17,802 nucleotides of DNA from Candidatus Woesearchaeota archaeon (GCA_027083015.1 JALWQS010000091.1:1-17802), one strand, 5' to 3'. Shown: positions 6,744 to 14,345, counted from the first letter of the stretch. Numbers and translations are program-made. Notes: a model not told the origin generated them from the sequence alone.

Positions 6744-7592
6744 ATGAAAAAAGAGCCAGATAAGTTCAATGAGAAACTAAAAGGCATAAAAGAAAAGATA
6801 AACGACCTTGACAAACCAGCACCAAAATATCATTACGGGCACTTAACAGTAATACTGATCGCAGCGATATCAATAGCAGGAGTCATGCTCGCAATAACAG
6901 GAACAAGCTACACAGGAAATGTCGTATTCTCAGAAGATACAACAACAAATACAGGAACAAGCTTTATAGCAAGAAACATGCAGATAAAAGAACTAGAACC
7001 ACCAAAAAACGCACAAGCAGTCATGCTCTCAGGAACAGTAAAAGGAACAGGAAAAGCAGAAGTCTACCTTATAAGCGGAGGAGAAAAAAAACTAGCATAT
7101 TATTTTGAAGGAAACGCAGGAGAAGGAGAAGAATTCAGAGACGCATGCTACGGAACCTGCTACACAAAGATGGAACCTAACGCAACACTGCTGTTCAAGA
7201 TAAAAGGAGTAACACTAAGGATAGACAACATAAAATACACAGCTTCAAGACTCATAGGATTCGAGATGGAACCAAAAGAGGTAGATATAGATTACAAAAA
7301 AGAACCGGTAAAAACATTCGACATAAAAGTGACAAATCCGGAACACAAAGAATTTAACCTGTTCCTATACATAGACGGACCACTAGCAGACAGCTTCTCA
7401 TGGCAAGGAAGCATAATAAAAATGACAGCAGAAAAAGAAGAAGAGACAGTGCATGTAGAAGTAAGACTGCCTGACAACCTAGCACCAGGAGAATACGTCC
7501 AGAAGATAACAGCAAGATATATGCCTCCAAGCTATAAAGTATTCAGAGGAAGCACACCAACAGAAGAGATGATAGTAAAAGTCAAGAACTAA
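6744..7592 (+). CDS. Membrane-anchored extracellular beta-rich protein
   Basis: A 282-residue protein with a charged cytoplasmic head (1-30, Lys/Glu rich), one membrane segment (about 33-54, LTVILIAAISIAGVMLAITG) and a large extracellular part. The outer region has two beta-rich parts: about 75-165 with a CYGTC pair likely to form a disulfide, then about 170-282 with FDIKVTNPEHKEFNLFLYIDG and LPDNLAPGEYVQKITARY, the pattern of Ig-like or CARDB-like adhesion modules. One N-glycosylation sequon (NAT) is visible. No enzyme motif is seen; a structural or adhesive envelope role is inferred. It is a single transcription unit, convergent with the glycosyltransferase gene at 7695. Codons are almost all A- or C-ending, as in its plus-strand neighbours. 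Confidence 0.75.
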   Translation: MKKEPDKFNEKLKGIKEKINDLDKPAPKYHYGHLTVILIAAISIAGVMLAITGTSYTGNVVFSEDTTTNTGTSFIARNMQIKELEPPKNAQAVMLSGTVKGTGKAEVYLISGGEKKLAYYFEGNAGEGEEFRDACYGTCYTKMEPNATLLFKIKGVTLRIDNIKYTASRLIGFEMEPKEVDIDYKKEPVKTFDIKVTNPEHKEFNLFLYIDGPLADSFSWQGSIIKMTAEKEEETVHVEVRLPDNLAPGEYVQKITARYMPPSYKVFRGSTPTEEMIVKVKN

Positions 7593-7621
7593 AATAACAA
7601 AAACTCGCCACTCGGGTCTAT

Positions 7622-7641
7622 CCCCAACCTAAAGGTAGGGG
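7622..7641. repeat. Stem-loop CCCCAACC-TAAA-GGTAGGGG
   Basis: The arms 7622-7629 and 7634-7641 pair at seven of eight positions around a TAAA loop. It sits between two convergent genes. The shape resembles a subterminal hairpin of IS200/IS605 elements, but no transposase or tnpB remnant is seen nearby. A terminator role is equally possible. Confidence 0.5.
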
Positions 7642-7656
7642 TATTAAACTCCTTGC

Positions 7657-7674
7657 AAATCTCTAACGAGATTT
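7657..7674. terminator. Stem-loop AAATCTC-TAAC-GAGATTT, possible bidirectional terminator
   Basis: Seven-base perfect arms (7657-7663 and 7668-7674) with a TAAC loop, followed by a short T run. The position between the convergent 3' ends at 7592 and 7695 suits transcript ending or processing in either direction. Confidence 0.4.
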
Positions 7675-7694
7675 TCAATAAAGAAATAAACAGT

Positions 7695-8888
7695 TCAACG
7701 ACCAGCATATTTCTTAAGATAAGACTCAAGCTTAGAGATAAAAAAAGGCCAGGAATGATTCTTAAGAGTAAAACGATAACCAGCATCAGCTATACGCTCA
7801 TTCCACTCCTTATCCTCAAGAAGCCTGATGGTCTCATCAATAAGCTGCCTATCAGAAACAGCATAAACAACACCCAAACCCTTATCAGGAATAATATCAA
7901 GGATACCGGGAAGTTTCCTAGAAACGATAGGCTTACGACAAGCAGTATACTGGAAAAGCTTAGCAGGAATGATGTGCCTAGTAGCCTCGCACTCCCTGAA
8001 AGGATTGATACAAACATCACAAAGATTGATGTAATCAACAACCTCAGCATAAGGAACCCAACCAGCAAAGATAACATCATCCTCAAGACCAAGATCCTTA
8101 ACAAGACGCTTAAGATCAGATTCTACACCAGCACCGCCGGCAAGAAGAAGCTTAACATCAGGAATGCGCTTCTTTATACGAGAAAGATTTTTGATAAATA
8201 TATCAAGACCGCCAAAATCATAGAAAGTTCCCAAGAAAAAGATGACCTTATCAGAAGAGCGAAGACCATGCTTCTTCCTAAGCTTGACAAGAACAGGAGA
8301 AGAAGAAGGGATAGGGCGGAAGATATCAGTATTCACGGCAGGATAAAGAGGAAGAAAATCCTTACGGCCACAATAACGACCAAGACGAGGAGTAAGAGCG
8401 AAAATATAATCAGAATTGCGATAAACATACTTCTCAAGAGACCTTACGATCTGCTTCAAAGGAAAAGGAAAAGGACGAAGCTTGTAAAGAACATCAAGAG
8501 AACGAAAAAAAACAGGAACACCAAACCTATTAGCAAGAAAAACAGTCTGCCAACCATTCGTGGGAACAGAATACAAAATGACGGCATCAAAATGCTTCTC
8601 CCTAAAAAGACGACGCAAAACAAAAAAACTAGAAATCATATTAGTAAAACGAGCAAGAAACTCAGTAAAAAAAACAGCTCCGGGACGTACAACCACAGCC
8701 TTAGAATCAGGAAAAACATGACGAGCCTTAAAAGTCCGGGTCTTAAGAGAAAATACCTTCTTCGTGCCCTCACCAAAATCAACAACAGTAACATCATGAC
8801 CACGAAGAGAAAGGGCCTCAGGAATCTCAATAAACTCAAATATGGGCTTGGAAAAATAATTTACCTCATGAACCTCTAAAATCCTCAT
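7695..8888 (-). CDS. GT4-like glycosyltransferase
   Basis: A 397-residue GT-B fold protein starting MRILEVHEVNYFS. The N-terminal half has the acceptor-domain pattern (EIPEALSLRGHDVTVVDFGEG). The C-terminal half carries donor-domain landmarks: KVIFFLGTFYDFGGLDIFIKNL, VKLLLAGGAGVESDLKRLVKDLGLEDDVIFAGWVPYAEVVDYINLCDV, then PAKLFQYTACRKPIV around 308-322. In GT4 enzymes this last motif usually reads KxFEYxA; here Glu is replaced by Gln313, so donor binding may differ. GT4 enzymes transfer a sugar from a nucleotide donor at the cytoplasmic membrane face. It starts ten bases after the stop of the 2-epimerase gene and is clearly co-transcribed with it. The frame extends to 8948, but ATG 8888 avoids overlap and gives the family-like N-terminus. 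Confidence 0.88.
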   Translation of the reverse strand: MRILEVHEVNYFSKPIFEFIEIPEALSLRGHDVTVVDFGEGTKKVFSLKTRTFKARHVFPDSKAVVVRPGAVFFTEFLARFTNMISSFFVLRRLFREKHFDAVILYSVPTNGWQTVFLANRFGVPVFFRSLDVLYKLRPFPFPLKQIVRSLEKYVYRNSDYIFALTPRLGRYCGRKDFLPLYPAVNTDIFRPIPSSSPVLVKLRKKHGLRSSDKVIFFLGTFYDFGGLDIFIKNLSRIKKRIPDVKLLLAGGAGVESDLKRLVKDLGLEDDVIFAGWVPYAEVVDYINLCDVCINPFRECEATRHIIPAKLFQYTACRKPIVSRKLPGILDIIPDKGLGVVYAVSDRQLIDETIRLLEDKEWNERIADAGYRFTLKNHSWPFFISKLESYLKKYAGR

Positions 8889-8898
8889 AGGAAACAAC

Positions 8899-10029
8899 TC
8901 AATATTCCACAAACTTAAGACGCCGATCAATAAGCCTTGAAAGGCCAAGGATCATCTTCAAAACACGATCTGAAGTATCCATGGGCTTATAAAGATCAGG
9001 AATATCAGCGTCAGACTTACGGTATTTAGTGATCGCATGAATACTGCGGATAATATTGTCCTTATCAACACCAGAAAGAATCATAGTCCCATGATCGATA
9101 GCCTCAGGGCGCTCAGTATTCGTACGCGTCATCAAAGCAGGAAAATTAAGGATAGCAGACTCCTCACTGATAGTTCCTGAATCAGAGATAACAACAAAAG
9201 CATTCTTCTGAAGCTTAACAAAATCAAAAAAACCAAACGGTTTAAGAGTCCTGATACGCTTATCAAGAACAATATCAGCAGACGCAAGCTTCTTACTGGT
9301 CCTGGGATGAGTAGAAAGGATAAGAGGCATATCAAACTCTTCAACAACAGCATTAAAAGACTCAAATAAAGACCTAAAACGACGCTCATCATCAATATTC
9401 TCCTCGCGATGAGCAGTAGCCAGGATATACTTCTTAGGCTCAAGAGAAAGCTTCTCTAGAATATCAGAAGCATCAATCTTATCCTTATAATCATGAAGAA
9501 CCTCAGCAAGAGGAGAACCAGTCACAAAAATCTTATTAGAAGGAAGACCCTCACGGATAAGATTCATACGAGCATGCTCAGTATAACAAAGATTAAAATC
9601 AGCAGTATGATCCACAATACGACGATTGATCTCCTCGGGAACATTCTGATTGAAACAACGATTACCCGCCTCCATGTGAAAGATAGGAATCTTCATACGC
9701 TTAGCCATGATTATGGAAAGAGCAGAATTCGTATCACCAAGAATAAGAAGAGCATCAGGATTCTCCTTCTTAAGAACATCCTCAGATTTAGAGATTATAT
9801 TACCCAACTGCTCGCCCAGAGTAGCAGCCTTAACACCCAAAAAATAATCAGGCTTCCTTAAACCTAGATCATCAAAGAATATCTGATTAAGCTCGTAATC
9901 GTAATTCTGACCAGTATGAACAAGAATATGATCAACAGATTCAGCATCATCAAGCTTACGCAAAACAGAAGCAAGCCTTATAATCTCAGGCCGGGTACCA
10001 AGAACACTCATAACTTTCAAAGGTTTCAT
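8899..10029 (-). CDS. wecB: Non-hydrolysing UDP-HexNAc 2-epimerase (WecB/WbjD-like)
   Basis: A 376-residue protein with all expected landmarks: GTRPE (11-15), HTGQNYD (38-44), GDTNS (98-102), HMEAGNR (118-124), AHREEN (206-211) and SDSGTISEES (282-291). The family interconverts 2-epimers of UDP-N-acetyl sugars, classically UDP-GlcNAc and UDP-ManNAc. The stretch EAGNRCFNQNVPEEINRR and the later FGFFDFVKLQ are more like the WbjD/CapG group, which acts on 6-deoxy-talosamine or related sugars on the route to UDP-L-FucNAc, than classical WecB with its EAGLRT motif; I regard the exact sugar as open. ATG 10029 has GGTGAG (10033-10038) four bases upstream. It is the first gene of a two-gene unit feeding the glycosyltransferase. 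Confidence 0.92.
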   Translation of the reverse strand: MKPLKVMSVLGTRPEIIRLASVLRKLDDAESVDHILVHTGQNYDYELNQIFFDDLGLRKPDYFLGVKAATLGEQLGNIISKSEDVLKKENPDALLILGDTNSALSIIMAKRMKIPIFHMEAGNRCFNQNVPEEINRRIVDHTADFNLCYTEHARMNLIREGLPSNKIFVTGSPLAEVLHDYKDKIDASDILEKLSLEPKKYILATAHREENIDDERRFRSLFESFNAVVEEFDMPLILSTHPRTSKKLASADIVLDKRIRTLKPFGFFDFVKLQKNAFVVISDSGTISEESAILNFPALMTRTNTERPEAIDHGTMILSGVDKDNIIRSIHAITKYRKSDADIPDLYKPMDTSDRVLKMILGLSRLIDRRLKFVEY

Positions 10030-10060
10030 AAACTCACCAAAGAGAAAGCAAGAAGCGACA

Positions 10061-10070
10061 TTTATTAATT
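10061..10070 (-). promoter_or_regulatory. Probable TATA element of the epimerase-glycosyltransferase operon
   Basis: AATTAATAAA on the minus strand about 32-41 bases before ATG 10029. That spacing leaves room for the GGTGAG ribosome site at 10033-10038 in a short leader. Confidence 0.35.
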
Positions 10071-10111
10071 TAACGGATTAAAACCAAGAATTAGAGAAGA
10101 GAACAGCTTCT

Positions 10112-10147
10112 GGAAGAACAGGGCATGAATGTTTGCCCCGTTTTTCT
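10112..10147. repeat. Long stem-loop in the divergent spacer
   Basis: Arms 10112-10125 (GGAAGAACAGGGCA) and 10134-10147 (TGCCCCGTTTTTCT) pair over 14 positions with one A/C mismatch and two G-U pairs, around an 8-base loop. On the plus strand the 3' arm holds a five-T run, as in an intrinsic terminator, but both flanking genes are transcribed away from this spot. Confidence 0.5.
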
Positions 10148-10160
10148 CAAATAAAACAAT

Positions 10161-10170
10161 AAATATATAA
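10161..10170 (+). promoter_or_regulatory. TATA box of the secreted-protein operon
   Basis: AAATATATAA lies 31-40 bases before ATG 10201. No clear Shine-Dalgarno site follows. Confidence 0.5.
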
Positions 10171-10200
10171 ACTTGGATGAAAAATACAGACACATAAAAA

Positions 10201-12195
10201 ATGATAAAAAAAAGAGCATATGCAATCTTTCTTTTTCTTATAACCCTAATGCTTTTCTTTCCTACGAATGTGAAAGGTTCAGGGGTTGAATGGAACAATT
10301 GTTGCGATGTAACAGTAAATCAGAAAGCTCTTGATGAATTATACCAGCAATACATAATAGAAGACTGCCCGTATACTGGAGCCGATACCCAAAACTGCGC
10401 AGAATACCATACAAAAAAGGTCTCAGAAGGAAAAGCGCTCGATAAAGAAGGCTTTAAAGAAGCGCTTATCGATAAACCAAAACAAGAATGTGAACAAGCC
10501 AATAAAGAAGATAAAAAAGCGTTTGAAGAAAAAGGCGACGGAAAATTCTATTTTGGAGATGATCTGAACGAAAACCCATTCAACAAACAATTAACTATAG
10601 ACCCTTACCAATACCGAATAGACCCTCCGGAACACTATCCAAGCATAGCAAAAACAATAACGATCAGCTCTTCACCATTCAATTATCTAACGAGAGATTT
10701 TGAGTCATTCAAAGAACGTTACCTAAAAGAATACAACCGTGCTTATCCCATCTGCGAGGAAAAAAGCAAGTACAAAGAATATTTCGACAATGACTGCATG
10801 GAAGAAGAGATGAAACTAACACCACAAGACAAAGAACTATACGATTTTTACAGTAGTAAACACTCCTATTATATAGACGGCCTTCATAACTGCTTAAAGA
10901 TATTCTCATGGCATCATGATAGAGGACTGATCAATTTTCCAGGCGAACCACAAAATAACTGTGACAACCCCGATGAGCACGGCTGTTGCCCAGGAACACA
11001 TTATGAAAAGGATCTTGATATCTGCTGCCCAAAAGGATATATTGGTGTTGCCGGAGAAACAAGCCCCTACTGCGCATTAGACACAGAAACAGGCATCGTC
11101 AAAACAAAAATAATCTTATCCAAAGAAAAATTATTATTAGACGGAAAAGACGAGATTGAAGCCACAATCACATATTATACAAAAGACCCAAGCGGAAACA
11201 TCATACCTTACGCTGATAAAAACATCTTAGGAGTTGTTGCAGAAGCAGATACAAGCGCTTTAAGCTTCTCTGTCCAAAACCCATCAAAAAAAACCGATAA
11301 GAAAGGAGAAGTACAGGCATACATAAAATTGAAGAAAGCACAACAAGGACTGGTAAAACTAGAAAACACAACAGTAAAAGTGTTTGCGGTAGAAAGACCA
11401 GACGATAATGCGGTCTTTTCAGTCTCATACGGAGACGGGATACGGATAGAGAGCATAGAAAAGATAAGCAAAGGAAAGATCTGGCAAGGAGCAGGAGCAA
11501 AGTTCAAGGTAACCGTTGATGATCCACTTAATGAAAAGAAAATATACAAGTTTACATCAAAATCAGGGTTTAGGATAGACGAAAAAACAGAAGATTACGC
11601 AGCATTCAAGACCACAAAAGACAATGAAGTGACCTTTGGATGGTTCGCCCCAAAGATAAGCAAAAAAGTCAAGATACAATATGCTCATAAATTAGCAAAA
11701 GCGTTAGCGAAGATAGGAATGGTCGTGGCAGAAGATATAGGCAGCAAAAAATTAGAAGAGATACAATCAGCAACAAAAGCAGAAGATGTCAGTGAGAACC
11801 TCAAGAATGTCAGAGAAGTCTATGATAAGATGAACAAAGTTATAAAGCCAGCAACTCAGGGAGTGACAGGAGCTGCAGAAGGAATCAGCTTAATACAAGA
11901 AGCCAACGCACCCTACCAAACAGCACAAAAAGGCATAGAATTTCTTCTATGGACAGAAGGGACGATCGGAATACTAGGAAAACCAGCAACACCACTATTG
12001 ACAACACTCAAAGCAGGATTAACAGGAGTTGATGAATGGTACAACCTAGTCAATGACATGGATAAGATAGCCAAATCAAAAAAGATAACATTAGAAACGC
12101 CCTTGACAGTCAGCGTAGAAGGTCTAGAAACCGGTTCAAACGATACAAAAACAATAACCGTCCCTGTAGAAGGGTTTGAGATGGTGCTATCATGA
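10201..12195 (+). CDS. Large secreted Cys-rich protein with Ig-like segment, unknown function
   Basis: A 664-residue protein with a signal peptide (about 1-26: KKR, then a Leu/Phe core, ending NVKGSG). The mature part begins with WNNCC. Residues about 35-250 are acidic and Tyr-rich with scattered Cys. Residues 254-293 are a compact Cys cluster (NCDNPDEHGCCPGTHY, DICCPKGYIG, YCALD) likely to be disulfide-linked. About 300-420 reads as an Ig/Big-like domain (KIILSKEKLLLDGKDEIEAT, KKTDKKGEVQAYIKL). About 500-610 is helical with Ala-rich segments. No C-terminal anchor and no catalytic motif are evident. It overlaps the next secreted-protein gene by four bases. Its codons include many T- and G-endings, unlike other plus-strand genes here, suggesting separate origin. 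Confidence 0.75.
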   Translation: MIKKRAYAIFLFLITLMLFFPTNVKGSGVEWNNCCDVTVNQKALDELYQQYIIEDCPYTGADTQNCAEYHTKKVSEGKALDKEGFKEALIDKPKQECEQANKEDKKAFEEKGDGKFYFGDDLNENPFNKQLTIDPYQYRIDPPEHYPSIAKTITISSSPFNYLTRDFESFKERYLKEYNRAYPICEEKSKYKEYFDNDCMEEEMKLTPQDKELYDFYSSKHSYYIDGLHNCLKIFSWHHDRGLINFPGEPQNNCDNPDEHGCCPGTHYEKDLDICCPKGYIGVAGETSPYCALDTETGIVKTKIILSKEKLLLDGKDEIEATITYYTKDPSGNIIPYADKNILGVVAEADTSALSFSVQNPSKKTDKKGEVQAYIKLKKAQQGLVKLENTTVKVFAVERPDDNAVFSVSYGDGIRIESIEKISKGKIWQGAGAKFKVTVDDPLNEKKIYKFTSKSGFRIDEKTEDYAAFKTTKDNEVTFGWFAPKISKKVKIQYAHKLAKALAKIGMVVAEDIGSKKLEEIQSATKAEDVSENLKNVREVYDKMNKVIKPATQGVTGAAEGISLIQEANAPYQTAQKGIEFLLWTEGTIGILGKPATPLLTTLKAGLTGVDEWYNLVNDMDKIAKSKKITLETPLTVSVEGLETGSNDTKTITVPVEGFEMVLS

Positions 12196-13106
12196 AAAAA
12201 ACCTTAATGCTATTCATAATACTAGCATCATTCCTGGTAATTGCACATAGCCCACAAGTACGTGCTGAAGACGAAAAAACCGAACTTTATAATGTCATCA
12301 ACGAATACTATTTTTCTTTTCTGGAAGAAAATATGGATAGGTACCTCAATACACAGATACTAGTCCAATTAAGTCCAGAAGAACTAACAGCAAAAAAAGC
12401 CCTGATCAAACAGATGTGGGAAAAATACCAAGCAGGATTCCTGCTTCCAGGACAAGAAGAGATGAGCTTTACGATCGACGGAACAACAGCAATCGTCGAG
12501 TACGAACTACATTCTAACCTTATGGACAACGACGGAACAACAATAAAAGAAGATACAGTAAATATGACCGCAATCTGTTTCAAAACAAAAGAAGGATGGA
12601 AAATCTTTAACATAGTCCCCTCATCAGTATACGAGTTTAACATCGCAGCCGACATGGCAAAAGTTGCAGGAAAAAAAGAGATAAAAGAAACAACAGAAGA
12701 AAAAGACAACCAGCAAGCAATGATAACAGACTGCGAGTATGACAACATAGATGAGAAAAAAATACTGAAAGAATGGAACCTTACAAAAATACCATCAATA
12801 GTCATAGGAAAAGGAAAGATCCGTGTCCACGTCTGGGGAAAAAAACCAAAGACCTGGTCAAAAGACTATTATTTCACTATAAAAGACAAGAAAGCAGTAC
12901 CTGACAAGAAAGGATCAGAAAACTATCTTATGGAAATAGACAGCTGCACATTAGAAAAAGCCCTCAATGGAGAAGACCCGATGGAACTATACCATAACGG
13001 AAAAATAAGGATCAGAGGAACTACCATAGGTTCAAAGATAAGAACAACTTTTGCAAAGATGGCACTTAACGTCGCCAGTTGGCTAGCAAGGATGAGAAAA
13101 ACATAA
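12192..13106 (+). CDS. Secreted protein with NTF2-like and possible SCP2-like segments
   Basis: A 304-residue protein with a signal peptide (about 1-25, cut likely after QVRAE). Residues about 28-145 have the length and pattern of an NTF2/SnoaL-like domain: a helix pair (LYNVINEYYFSFLEENMDRYL), then strands with TTAIVEYELHSNL and a final KEGWKIFNIVPS. After a charged linker, residues about 175-290 contain two Cys, KIPSIVIGKGKIRVHVWG and CTLEKALNGEDPMELYHNGKIRIRG. The latter resembles the closing segment of SCP2 lipid-binding domains, but this is a weak, by-eye similarity. No catalytic residues stand out. The start overlaps the previous stop (ATGA), so both secreted proteins are made together and may form one envelope complex. 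The gene ends 44 bases before a convergent HEPN pseudogene. Confidence 0.72.
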   Translation: MKKTLMLFIILASFLVIAHSPQVRAEDEKTELYNVINEYYFSFLEENMDRYLNTQILVQLSPEELTAKKALIKQMWEKYQAGFLLPGQEEMSFTIDGTTAIVEYELHSNLMDNDGTTIKEDTVNMTAICFKTKEGWKIFNIVPSSVYEFNIAADMAKVAGKKEIKETTEEKDNQQAMITDCEYDNIDEKKILKEWNLTKIPSIVIGKGKIRVHVWGKKPKTWSKDYYFTIKDKKAVPDKKGSENYLMEIDSCTLEKALNGEDPMELYHNGKIRIRGTTIGSKIRTTFAKMALNVASWLARMRKT

Positions 13107-13150
13107 AAGTACATAGATCTACTTCTTTGACATAAAAAACAGATCTTTTA
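13107..13150. terminator. Convergent intergenic spacer with stem-loop and T-rich tract
   Basis: AAGTA (13107-13111) pairs with TACTT (13120-13124), followed by CTTTG. AGATCT occurs twice in the spacer, and TTTTATTAATTTTCT follows. The T-rich run could end plus-strand transcripts from the secreted-protein operon. Confidence 0.3.
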
Positions 13151-13661
13151 TTAATTTTCTAGAATGTCTTTGATCTTGTTCACAAACATTGTTGCTTGTA
13201 TTCTCAGCCGTTCCACTTCCTTCTTGTCAAATAAAGTTTTAGTTGAATAGGTCGCGTCTTCACGTTTATTCTTTGTCTCAACATAGAACAAGACATCTTC
13301 ATAATCCAAAAAATTAGACAGTATCTCAAGGTCTTCTTTTGTGAGTTCTTTTTTGTAGAACTCTTTGATGATCACACAGAGCGTTGCTAAGTGGTTCTTT
13401 GATGTGTATCCTTTACTTTGTATGGGTGCAAGAGCAGCGTGATAGTAGCTATAATACATCCTGTCAGCGCCCAGTCAAAGAACTTTTCTTTAGCTATCGT
13501 TGATACAAACCTTAAGTTATGTTCAGCCTTTGATAGGTGGCCTTTCATCTCTTCTTTGTCAACCTCTTGCTTGAACAATAACTTCTTCTCCATAAGCTCT
13601 TTATCTTCTCATCAACGATTGCCGGATTATTGATCAATTTTTGAAGGTCATATTCTCTCAT
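13151..13661 (-). pseudogene. HEPN-domain gene disrupted by two frameshifts
   Basis: Three consecutive minus-strand pieces in three frames make one HEPN protein of about 168 residues: MREYDLQKLINNP... from ATG 13661, MEKKLLFKQEVDKE... DWALTG from about 13593 to 13460, and YYSYYHAALAPIQSKGYTSKNHLATL... to the stop at 13151. Each junction needs one extra base, so two single-base deletions (near 13593 and near 13460) or two sequence errors are implied. The joined protein has the HEPN hallmarks: KAEHNLRFV first helix, DWALT-x-YYSYYHAALA second helix, KSKNHLATL-like third, and VETKNKREDATYSTKT in the last. The R-x4-H-x-Y ribonuclease motif of HepT toxins is not present. ATG 13661 has an excellent AAGGAGTG site. 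It follows the MNT gene by 41 bases. Confidence 0.75.
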
Positions 13662-13667
13662 AAAAAC

Positions 13668-13675
13668 ACTCCTTT
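13668..13675 (-). promoter_or_regulatory. Shine-Dalgarno site of the HEPN gene
   Basis: AAAGGAGTG on the minus strand, about six bases before ATG 13661. It fixes the original start upstream of the longest intact frame piece. Confidence 0.6.
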
Positions 13676-13702
13676 TTATGAGGCTTAGAAATCTTTGATT
13701 TC

Positions 13703-14302
13703 TTATGTCTCATCGTAAAGCACCTCATAATATTGTATGTGATTGATCAGTGGATATCCTGAGTTGATTGCTGATTGAACAACCTTGTCTTCTTTCATCT
13801 TAAGTTCAGTTAAGAAGTCTTTATAAGTCATCTGGAATGTGCTTATTTTCATTGCTGTAAGTGCATCTGTTTCTTTTTCTGCTTTATCTGCAGATATCTT
13901 CTTATTGGTTATGATGAGAATGTCTATGTCAGAGTCTTCTTTGTATGTGCCTTTCGCAGTTGATCCAAAAAGCACTGCAAATACAGGTCTTTCAGGAAGA
14001 TTGTCCAAATACGTTTTTATGGCGTTTCTTCGTATGCTTGGAAGCTTCTCAAATCTTTCAAGATCAAACGCTTCAAAGATAAAATATGCTCTCAAAGCTT
14101 TTTTAACTGAGTATTTCTTTAGGTTGCCGTCCTTCTCAGACTTCAGTATTTGGTCTTTTTCAAGGCTGCTTAAGAACCTTGACACGCTCGGCTCGTGCAG
14201 TTTTGTCTGCCTTGCTATCTCTCTCAGATGCAGCTTAACAGTCTTATCCTTATAGAAAAGTTGCATAATCTTAGCATATCCACTCCTTAATATTGTTATC
14301 AT
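13703..14302 (-). CDS. HTH-fused minimal nucleotidyltransferase (MNT), partner of HEPN
   Basis: A 199-residue two-domain protein. Residues 1-75 are a winged helix-turn-helix (KLHLREIARQTKLHEPSVSRFLSSLEKD, then a wing with KDGNLKKYSV). Residues 105-199 are a minimal nucleotidyltransferase: FGSTAKGTYKEDSDIDILI with Gly113-Ser114-x10-Asp125-x-Asp127, the complete GSx10DxD active-site motif. In characterised MNT-HEPN systems (MntA-HepT) the MNT protein inactivates the HEPN ribonuclease by adding AMP groups. The HTH suggests it also represses its own promoter, and palindromes sit just upstream of its start. The following HEPN gene is broken, so the module may have lost its toxin. Codon use is mixed, without the strong T/G-ending bias of other minus-strand genes, which points to later acquisition. 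Confidence 0.88.
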   Translation of the reverse strand: MITILRSGYAKIMQLFYKDKTVKLHLREIARQTKLHEPSVSRFLSSLEKDQILKSEKDGNLKKYSVKKALRAYFIFEAFDLERFEKLPSIRRNAIKTYLDNLPERPVFAVLFGSTAKGTYKEDSDIDILIITNKKISADKAEKETDALTAMKISTFQMTYKDFLTELKMKEDKVVQSAINSGYPLINHIQYYEVLYDET

Positions 14303-14307
14303 TTTTA

Positions 14308-14319
14308 TAACAATTGTTA
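14308..14319. promoter_or_regulatory. Palindrome TAACAATTGTTA, candidate operator of the MNT-HEPN unit
   Basis: A perfect 12-base palindrome five bases upstream of ATG 14302. Placement between the TATA box and the start fits repression by the HTH domain of the MNT protein (inference). Confidence 0.5.
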
Positions 14320-14329
14320 AAATAATTAT

Positions 14330-14345
14330 AACATCTATAAATGTT
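14330..14345. promoter_or_regulatory. Inverted repeat AACAT-N6-ATGTT enclosing the MNT TATA box
   Basis: Arms AACAT (14330-14334) and ATGTT (14341-14345) flank CTATAA. On the minus strand the centre reads as a TATA box (TTTATAG) about 32-40 bases ahead of ATG 14302. A regulator bound here would block TBP. Confidence 0.45.

Noticed and set aside
7653..8879. 408-codon plus-strand frame opposite the glycosyltransferase
   Set aside because: Lys/Ile/Asn-rich shadow created by the codon bias; the minus-strand frame has clear GT-B motifs.
10065..10298. Minus-strand 77-codon frame in the divergent spacer
   Set aside because: It runs antisense into the signal peptide of the secreted protein and lacks a promoter or recognisable protein pattern.
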